Source: Paracoccaceae bacterium (GTDB taxonomy: Bacteria > Pseudomonadota > Alphaproteobacteria > Rhodobacterales > Rhodobacteraceae). Taken from it: DNA of 12,499 nt. Location: NCBI GenBank assembly GCA_015487255.1, contig WFQA01000040.1, positions 1 through 12,499 of the forward strand, given 5' to 3'. Of the stretch, positions 7,542-12,499 are shown piece after piece. Every line of letters starts with the position of its first letter. Position 1 is the stretch's first letter. Made by a program: the position numbers and the translations under genes. The notes under the pieces were generated by a model. It was not told the DNA's origin and did not search any database. It saw nothing but the letters and a program-made list of their open reading frames with translations.

Positions 7542-8707
7542 GCAAGGCTGGTCTGCATAGCCGGGTTCAGGCGTTGCTGGTAATTCCCGGCTTGCCAGTT
7601 GGCCCGTGCCAGCCATTGTGGCTCATCCTGCCGGGCAGCCAGCTCGGGGCTGATCTCCACCTCGTCAAAACCACAGCGCCGGGCCATGGCATATTGATCA
7701 GCCAACAGGCCCTTGGCCCGCAAGCGGCCGCAAAACCCCAGCAGGCGCAACTGGCGCGCCAATGAAAACCCGCGCCCGTCATTAAAGGCGGGGAAATTAA
7801 CCCGGACCAGATCAATCTCGTGCAGATGCGCCAAAAGCGCGGTGGCATCAAAATCATTGGGCAGGTCGATGGCCAGCGCGGCGGTTTCCGCCAATGGCAG
7901 GTTGGCGATCTCCTCCACATCATGAAACCCGCCCTGCCAATCATCACCGGCAAAGCCACTGTCGCGCATCACCACATTCGCTGTGGCAGCACCTTGCGGG
8001 CCGAAATGGATACCGCATTCAGTCTTTTCCGCCCCGCGCCAACGCCCGGCGCGCTCGTCTTCGCCGGGGCGCACCGGCGTGGTGCAGGGCGCACAGCCGA
8101 TCGAGCGGAACCCCCTGGAGACCAGCGGATGCCGGGGCAGATCATGGCGGGCGAAATAAGCAGCAATATCCGCGCGGTCCCAACCGGCCAACGGGTTGAA
8201 CTTGATCCGCTGATCCTGCTCGTTTTCAAACAGGGCAAGCGCCTTGCGCACCCCGCCCTGAAAGCGCTTGCGCCCGCTGATCCAGATATCAAAACCCTTC
8301 AGCGCCTTTTCCAGCGGCTCGCTCTTGCGCAAGGCACAGCAGGCATCGCGGTTATGGCGATGCAGCAGGTTTTCACTATCGCGCTCAAACAGTGCCGCGC
8401 GCGCCGGGGTGATGCGCCGCACATCACTCAGGCCGAATTTTTGCGCCAAAAGCTGCTGGTATTCAATGGTTTCGGCAAACAGCATTTCGGTGTCGAGAAA
8501 AATAACCGGGGTGGCGGTATAGATTTGAGCAATCATATGCAGCAAAACCGCCGATTCCGCCCCGAAAGACGAAACCAGCGCAATCGGCCCGCAGCCCGGG
8601 TCCTCCAGCAACTGGCCAAGCATTTCCTGCGTGGTCAAAAAACGGCCGCGCTTGTTGAGTTGCGCAACCCGGTCATCTAGCGATAGTTCTGGATATTCAA
8701 GCGGCAT
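7538..8707 (-). CDS. cysH: assimilatory APS reductase (CysH) fused to a DUF934 domain
   Basis: This is a 389-residue fusion. Residues 1 to about 235 are a CysH-type adenylylsulfate reductase, which reduces activated sulfate to sulfite. The catalytic Cys231 lies in ECGIH (230-234), and the pairs Cys123-Cys124 and Cys205-x2-Cys208 mark the [4Fe-4S] type, which uses APS rather than PAPS. Residues about 245-389 match DUF934 (NFPAFNDGRGFS at 304-315, RCGFDEVE at 344-351), a small protein of unknown role encoded beside cysI/cysH in many proteobacteria and possibly a partner of sulfite reductase. It normally is a separate protein; here no stop or ribosome site separates the parts. I chose the ATG at 8707: GGGGAG (8715-8720) is 7 bases upstream, and a longer start would run deeper into cysI, which already overlaps it by 11 bases. 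Some tools would label it PAPS reductase. Confidence 0.9.
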   Translation of the reverse strand: MPLEYPELSLDDRVAQLNKRGRFLTTQEMLGQLLEDPGCGPIALVSSFGAESAVLLHMIAQIYTATPVIFLDTEMLFAETIEYQQLLAQKFGLSDVRRITPARAALFERDSENLLHRHNRDACCALRKSEPLEKALKGFDIWISGRKRFQGGVRKALALFENEQDQRIKFNPLAGWDRADIAAYFARHDLPRHPLVSRGFRSIGCAPCTTPVRPGEDERAGRWRGAEKTECGIHFGPQGAATANVVMRDSGFAGDDWQGGFHDVEEIANLPLAETAALAIDLPNDFDATALLAHLHEIDLVRVNFPAFNDGRGFSLARQLRLLGFCGRLRAKGLLADQYAMARRCGFDEVEISPELAARQDEPQWLARANWQAGNYQQRLNPAMQTSLA

Positions 8708-10367
8708 TGATCTGCTCCCCGGAATGATAAATTGCGGTTTTGAAAGGCGCCGGCCCAAGGCGGCGATAGGTGGTCAAAAACCCCTCATCCGCATCCTCGC
8801 GCAGTGCCAGATAGGCCATGACAAGGCGTTCAATCGCCGGAATGATCTGCTCCGGGCCAAAACCCGGGCCGATGGGCTTGCCGATCGCGGCGTTTTCGCT
8901 GCCATCACCGCCAAGGGTGATCTGGTAGCTCTCCACCCCGGATTTTTCCAACCCGAGAATGCCGATATGGCCGATATGGTGGTGGCCACAGGCATTGATG
9001 CAGCCCGAGATTTTAAGCTTGAGATGGCCGATATCATGCTCCAGTTTCAGCGCATCAAAGCGCTTGGCGATCCCCTGTGCCACATTGGTCGAGCGCGCGG
9101 TGGCCAGATCACAATAATCCATGCCCGGGCAGGCGATCAGGTCCGAGATCAGCCCGATATTGGCGGTGCTCAGCCCGGCCGCGCGCAGGGCCTGAAACAC
9201 CGCGGGCAGATCGGCTTTATGCACATGGGGCAGGATGATGTTTTGCTCATGACTGACCCGCAATTCGTCATGGCTCCATTGCTGCGCGATATCCGCCAGC
9301 GCGCGCATTTGTGCGGCGCTGGCATCCCCCGGCGTGGCCCCGTGAGCCTTGAGCGACACAGTAACAATCGCATGATCCGGCGCTTTGTGCCGCGCCAGAT
9401 TGGTTTCGCAAAAAGAGCGAAACAGCGGGTCTTGGCGCAGGGCGCGCTCAAAACCCTCAACCGGGGCCTCTTTGAATACCGGTGGTGTGAAATCGGCTTC
9501 GATCCGGGCAAACTCCGCTTGCTCGCTGCCGTCAAACCGGGTGGCTTGCAGCAGAAAATTCTCCTCCACGCGGCGGGTGAATTCCGCCAGCCCGTTTTCA
9601 TGCAGGGTGATCTTGACCCGCGCCTTATATTTGTTATCCCGCCGGCCGATGCGGTTATAAACATGCAGGATCGCTTCCAGATAGGGCAGCAGATCCTCCC
9701 GGTGCAAAAACCGGCGCAGCACCTTGCCGATCATCGGCGTGCGCCCCAGCCCGCCACCAACCGACACCTCGTATCCCGGCGCGCCTTTCCCGTTTCGCAC
9801 AAGCTTCAGGCCGATATCGTGAAAGCTGGTCGCGGCGCGGTCCGCCCCGCTGCCACTGACGGCAATTTTGAACTTGCGCGGCAAAAAGGCAAATTCCGGA
9901 TGATCGGTGGACCATTGGCGCACAAATTCGGCGGTCGGGCGCGGGTCGTCCACCTCGTCAGCCGCCGCACCGGCGAAATGGTCCGAGGTGATGGCGCGAA
10001 TGCACGGGCCGGAGGATTGGATCGCATGCATATCCACCCGCGCCAACGCATCGAGAATATCCGGCACATCGCGCAGGGCTGGCCAGTGCAGCTGGATATT
10101 CTGCCTGGTGGTGAAATGGGCATAGCCTTTGTCCCAGCGCTCCGAAATATCGGCCAGGGCGCGCATTTGCCGGCTGTCCAGCGTGCCGTAGGGGATGACG
10201 ATGCGCAGCATATAAGCGTGCAACAGCAGGTAAAGCCCGTTCATCAGCCGCAGCGGGCGAAACTCGTCCTCGCTCAGCGCGCCACTGATGCGCCGCTCGA
10301 CCTGATCACGGAATTGCGCGGCGCGCTCACCAACAAAGGCTTTGTCAAACGGGGTGTATCTATACAT
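8697..10367 (-). CDS. cysI: siroheme [4Fe-4S] sulfite (nitrite/sulfite) reductase
   Basis: This is a 556-residue single-chain nitrite/sulfite reductase hemoprotein, which reduces sulfite to sulfide by six electrons in the cytoplasm. Two ferrodoxin-like halves are recognisable, with TTRQNIQLHW (86-95) in the first. The cluster and siroheme ligands are Cys413-x5-Cys419 (CPGMDYC) and Cys456-x3-Cys460 (CINAC). Pairing with an APS reductase gene argues for sulfite rather than nitrite as substrate (inference). The ATG at 10367 is preferred because GGAG (10376-10379) lies 8 bases upstream; the in-frame ATG at 10373 is only 2 bases from it, and further upstream extension would be translated through DUF2849 in another frame. 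It overlaps the DUF2849 gene by 8 bases and cysH by 11. No CysJ flavoprotein gene is present here, so the electron donor is probably ferredoxin or an unlinked reductase. Confidence 0.93.
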   Translation of the reverse strand: MYRYTPFDKAFVGERAAQFRDQVERRISGALSEDEFRPLRLMNGLYLLLHAYMLRIVIPYGTLDSRQMRALADISERWDKGYAHFTTRQNIQLHWPALRDVPDILDALARVDMHAIQSSGPCIRAITSDHFAGAAADEVDDPRPTAEFVRQWSTDHPEFAFLPRKFKIAVSGSGADRAATSFHDIGLKLVRNGKGAPGYEVSVGGGLGRTPMIGKVLRRFLHREDLLPYLEAILHVYNRIGRRDNKYKARVKITLHENGLAEFTRRVEENFLLQATRFDGSEQAEFARIEADFTPPVFKEAPVEGFERALRQDPLFRSFCETNLARHKAPDHAIVTVSLKAHGATPGDASAAQMRALADIAQQWSHDELRVSHEQNIILPHVHKADLPAVFQALRAAGLSTANIGLISDLIACPGMDYCDLATARSTNVAQGIAKRFDALKLEHDIGHLKLKISGCINACGHHHIGHIGILGLEKSGVESYQITLGGDGSENAAIGKPIGPGFGPEQIIPAIERLVMAYLALREDADEGFLTTYRRLGPAPFKTAIYHSGEQINAA

Positions 10368-10686
10368 TGCCATGGCTCCGCTGCGCTTGGTTGGCCTGTT
10401 TGCCAAAAAACCGGTTTGTTGGCCCGGTGGCGCGCATCGCCTCACGAAAATGCACCGGCACGGGGCCGCCCTGCGCGCCGAGCCGTGCCGGGGCCAGGTA
10501 AGGGCCAACCACCGAACCGTCCTGCGCCTCGATCCCGGCCAGCCGCGCCGAAGCCTCAGCCAGATCGGCAAACAAAACAGCATGCTCATGGGCACCAACC
10601 CACCCGCCCGCAGCACCAAGATAGACAACCCGACCGCTCAGCAGATCATTGGCGGTGATAATCCGGGGAGACGTATCGTGTTTCAT
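10360..10686 (-). CDS. DUF2849 protein of the sulfur-assimilation operon
   Basis: This 108-residue protein matches DUF2849 as I recognise it: RIITANDLLSGRVVYL near the N-terminus, VVGPYLAP in the middle and HFREAMRATGPT near the C-terminus. No catalytic motif, signal peptide or membrane segment is visible, and the biochemical role is unknown. In Rhodobacteraceae and rhizobia the family is found between cysG and cysI, so a supporting role in siroheme loading or sulfite reduction is a guess from context. The ATG at 10686 is chosen because AAGGA (10695-10699) lies 8 bases upstream; a TTG at 10704 would bury that site inside the gene. It is the first gene of the operon and overlaps cysI by 8 bases, so the two are translationally coupled. 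Confidence 0.8.
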   Translation of the reverse strand: MKHDTSPRIITANDLLSGRVVYLGAAGGWVGAHEHAVLFADLAEASARLAGIEAQDGSVVGPYLAPARLGAQGGPVPVHFREAMRATGPTNRFFGKQANQAQRSHGNV

Positions 10687-10739
10687 ACTGCTGGTCCTTG
10701 GCAATAGCGGGCTGGCCGCGAATATCGAATTGCCTCTAT

Positions 10740-10758
10740 AATAGAATATTATCCTATT
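10740..10758. promoter_or_regulatory. Lrp/AsnC-like operator upstream of the DUF2849-cysI-cysH operon
   Basis: This 19-bp imperfect palindrome, AATAGAATATTATCCTATT, is centred at 10749 with one mismatched pair (positions 6 and 14) apart from the centre base. Its core 10742-10756 fits the E. coli Lrp consensus YAGHAWATTWTDCTR at 14 of 15 positions. It lies 54 bases upstream of the DUF2849 ATG in an AT-rich patch. On the minus strand TATTAT (10738-10743) and GATAAT are possible -10 elements, but no good -35 is present, which fits an activator-dependent promoter. The rest of 10687-10902 shows no gene and no clear terminator for livF. Confidence 0.6.
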
Positions 10759-10902
10759 GATTTGCCAGTATCAGCTAAAACTAAGTATTATTTCCCGCAC
10801 ATCACCTTGCTGGCAGGCTATTTTTGCCGTAACTGCCCCCAAAAGCCGATAGAGTTGCAAATGACGGCATCCAGATGGAACAGGCGCAATGGCCCGGCGC
10901 GC

Positions 10903-11592
10903 TCACACCCCCAAATAGCGGTTGCCCTGCGCATCGCTCAACTCGGCAATCGCCCCCTGCCAGACGGTCTCACCCCGCGCCAGAATCACCGCTTTATCGG
11001 CAACCTGCCGCAGCTCCTTGAGCGATTTATCCACCAGCAGGATAGACATGCCCATCTCTTGCTTGAGCCGGGTGATGGCGGCCCAAATCTCCTGCCTGAT
11101 CAGCGGCGCGAGGCCCTCGGTGGCCTCGTCGAGCACCAGCAGGCGCGGGTTGGTCATCAGCGCGCGACCAATGGCCAGCATCTGCTGCTCTCCGCCCGAC
11201 AGCGAGGTGGCGTTTTGCGTTTTGCGCGCGGCAAGCTGCGGGAACAGCTCAGCCACCCTGGCATAATCCCAATAGCCGGGGCGGGCGGCCACGATCAGGT
11301 TTTCAAAAACCGAAAGCCGGGCAAAGCAGCGCCGCCCCTCGGGCACCAGCCCAAGCCCAAGCCGGGCAATATGGTGGGGGGATTGGGATTTGAGGTTTTG
11401 CCCGTCAAATTCCACCCGGCCCGCAGCAGCGCGCACCATGCCGAAAATGGTTTTGATGGTGGTGGTTTTGCCCATGCCATTGCGCCCGAGCAAAGCCAGC
11501 ACCTGCCCCTGCTCAAGCTGCAGGTTAACGTCAAACAACGCCTGACTGGCCCCGTAATAGGCCGAAACGCCGCCAAGGCTGAGCAGGCTCAT
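10903..11592 (-). CDS. livF: branched-chain amino-acid type ABC transporter ATP-binding protein (LivF)
   Basis: This 229-residue ATPase is of the LivF type, the second nucleotide-binding subunit of HAAT-family importers for branched-chain or other hydrophobic amino acids. Motifs: Walker A GRNGMGKTT (36-44), the LivF-typical VPEGRR (83-88) in the Q-loop region, signature LSGGEQQ (131-137), and Walker B LLVLDE with Glu156 followed by EGLAP. The switch position reads VDKSL (187-191) instead of the common VEQN, a variant I have also seen as VDKN in alphaproteobacterial LivF. The ATG at 11592 overlaps the livG stop as ATGA, with a GGGGGG ribosome site inside the livG end. It is the last gene of the cluster; about 215 bases separate it from DUF2849. 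Substrate cannot be set without the binding protein; the urea-specific UrtE is less likely. Confidence 0.88.
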   Translation of the reverse strand: MSLLSLGGVSAYYGASQALFDVNLQLEQGQVLALLGRNGMGKTTTIKTIFGMVRAAAGRVEFDGQNLKSQSPHHIARLGLGLVPEGRRCFARLSVFENLIVAARPGYWDYARVAELFPQLAARKTQNATSLSGGEQQMLAIGRALMTNPRLLVLDEATEGLAPLIRQEIWAAITRLKQEMGMSILLVDKSLKELRQVADKAVILARGETVWQGAIAELSDAQGNRYLGV

Positions 11593-12338
11593 GTCTCGCC
11601 CCCCAGATAGGCGCGGCGCACCTCCGGGTTGGCCCTGATCTCAGCCACCGTGCCGGTGGCGATCACCTTGCCATAGACCAGCACGCTGATCCGGTCAGCC
11701 AGTGCGAAAACCGCATCCATATCATGCTCGACCAGCAAAACCGGGGCCTCCTGGCGCAGCCCGTCCAGCAAGCCGGTCAGCCGTTTGGAGCCACCCTCCC
11801 CCAGCCCGGCCATCGGTTCATCCATGATAAAGGCCCTGGGGCCAAGGGTGAGCGCAATCGCCACCTCCAGCTGGCGGCGCTGCCCGTGGGAAAGCGCTGC
11901 CACCGGCACTTCCGCCTCACCCTCAAGGCCAACCCGGTGCAGGGCGGCGCGGGCGCGGGCAAGGCTTTGCCTGTCACTCAGGGCCGGTTTGAAAAACCTG
12001 AAGGCGCGGCGCTTGGCCCCCAGCGCGCCAAGCACGGTATTTTGCAAAACCGTATCCTCCATCGCCAGTGCCGAAATTTGAAATGTGCGCCCCAGCCCGC
12101 GCCGGGCGCGCTCGATCACGCCCAGCTGGCTGATATCCTGCCCCAGCAGCTCAACCTGCCCGCTATCGGGTTTCAGCGCGCCGCAAATTTGCTGGATCAG
12201 GGTGGATTTTCCGGCACCATTCGGCCCGATCAAGGCATGGATTTCACCCGGGTACAGGGTGAGCGAAATATCGTCACTGGCTTTCAGCGCACCAAAGGAT
12301 TTGCAGATATTGCGGGTGGCAAGCACGGGTTCAGCCAT
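11589..12338 (-). CDS. livG: branched-chain amino-acid type ABC transporter ATP-binding protein (LivG)
   Basis: This 249-residue ATPase of the LivG type pairs with LivF under the LivH/LivM permeases. Motifs: Walker A GPNGAGKST (38-46), Q-loop TFQ with Gln87, the LivG-type signature LSHGQ (149-153), Walker B IMDEP with Glu174, and switch His205 in VEHDMD. I chose the ATG at 12338 because AAGGGGG lies about 6 bases upstream and MAEPVLATRN is a natural LivG N-terminus; the longer reading from 12386 would run 56 bases into livM. It overlaps the livM stop by 8 bases and livF by 4, so the three genes are translationally coupled. The family is clear; substrate is unknown. Confidence 0.9.
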   Translation of the reverse strand: MAEPVLATRNICKSFGALKASDDISLTLYPGEIHALIGPNGAGKSTLIQQICGALKPDSGQVELLGQDISQLGVIERARRGLGRTFQISALAMEDTVLQNTVLGALGAKRRAFRFFKPALSDRQSLARARAALHRVGLEGEAEVPVAALSHGQRRQLEVAIALTLGPRAFIMDEPMAGLGEGGSKRLTGLLDGLRQEAPVLLVEHDMDAVFALADRISVLVYGKVIATGTVAEIRANPEVRRAYLGGET

Positions 12339-12499
12339 GGCGCGCCCCCTTTCCGGCCAAGGTGCCAATGATGCCGCCCCTCGCAAACAGCACCACCAAC
12401 AGCAGGATCAGCCCCAGCAGCACATGCCAATAGTCGGTCATCCCGCCCAGAACCTGCTCCAGAAAAATAAACAGCGCCGCCCCGGCCACCGGGCCAAAC
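12331..12499 (-). CDS. livM: HAAT-family ABC transporter permease LivM, C-terminal part
   Basis: Only the last 55 residues lie in the window; the rest is cut by the right edge. The visible part reads FGPVAGAALFIFLEQVL followed, after GGMTDYW, by a hydrophobic segment HVLLGLILLLVVLFARGGI and a short basic tail ending GKGARHG. GPVAGA, then a hydrophobic helix, then ARGGI(I/L)G is the characteristic C-terminus of LivM permeases. The TGA at 12331-12333 lies inside the start of livG (8-base overlap). I translated this partial frame from the sequence; it is short but fits family and gene order well. Confidence 0.8.
   Translation of the reverse strand, partial: FGPVAGAALFIFLEQVLGGMTDYWHVLLGLILLLVVLFARGGIIGTLAGKGARHG

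Noticed and set aside
6453..7616. 387-residue open frame on the minus strand opposite aglK
   Set aside because: Shadow of aglK, which has every ABC ATPase motif; no own ribosome site or domain seen.
8631..10658. 675-residue open frame on the plus strand opposite cysI
   Set aside because: It is antisense to a gene with clear siroheme-cluster cysteines, has no recognisable domain, and is rich in Arg/Pro/Gly as expected of GC-rich shadow frames.
10762..11610. 282-residue open frame on the plus strand opposite livF
   Set aside because: It mostly covers livF in antisense and shows no recognisable family.
10903..12499. Urea transporter (UrtDE) identity for the two right-hand ATPases
   Set aside because: Nothing in these sequences points to urea specificity and no urease genes are present; general LivFG assignment is safer.

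Overview
The window reads as chromosomal DNA of an alphaproteobacterium, most likely a member of the Rhodobacteraceae (inference). The evidence is GC-rich coding sequence, the gene order of an aglR/aglEFGAK alpha-glucoside operon, and a DUF2849-cysI-cysH-DUF934 sulfur-assimilation cluster, both of which I associate with that group. All genes look intact except the permease gene cut by the right edge. I see no mobile element, CRISPR array, RNA gene or clear sign of horizontal transfer.

Left part (1-7541): a complete alpha-glucoside uptake and hydrolysis module. A LacI-type repressor gene (aglR, minus strand) is divergent from aglE-aglF-aglG-aglA-aglK (plus strand): periplasmic binding protein, two permeases, cytoplasmic GH13 alpha-glucosidase and ABC ATPase. 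The divergent intergenic region holds two copies of the same 14-base half-palindromic operator, one just downstream of each promoter. This predicts that AglR represses both the transport operon and its own gene. A strong stem-loop sits between aglE and aglF, as expected where a binding protein must be made in excess over its permeases.

Middle (7538-10758): a minus-strand assimilatory sulfur operon in which every gene overlaps the next: a DUF2849 protein, then a siroheme/[4Fe-4S] sulfite (nitrite/sulfite) reductase, then an APS-type CysH fused in frame to a full-length DUF934 domain. Its promoter region contains a near-perfect 19-bp palindrome that matches the E. coli Lrp consensus at 14 of 15 positions, pointing to control by an Lrp/AsnC-family regulator. 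The siroheme synthase gene (cysG) that I would expect upstream is absent here. The convergent agl and cys operons meet with interlocking stop codons in one CTAG and no visible terminator.

Right part (10903-12499): the end of a branched-chain amino-acid type (HAAT) ABC transporter operon on the minus strand, livM (partial)-livG-livF, again with overlapping genes.

Nothing here amounts to an unknown biological system. The points most worth a second look are the CysH-DUF934 fusion, the Lrp-like box in front of the sulfur operon, the paired AglR operators, and the terminator-free CTAG junction.
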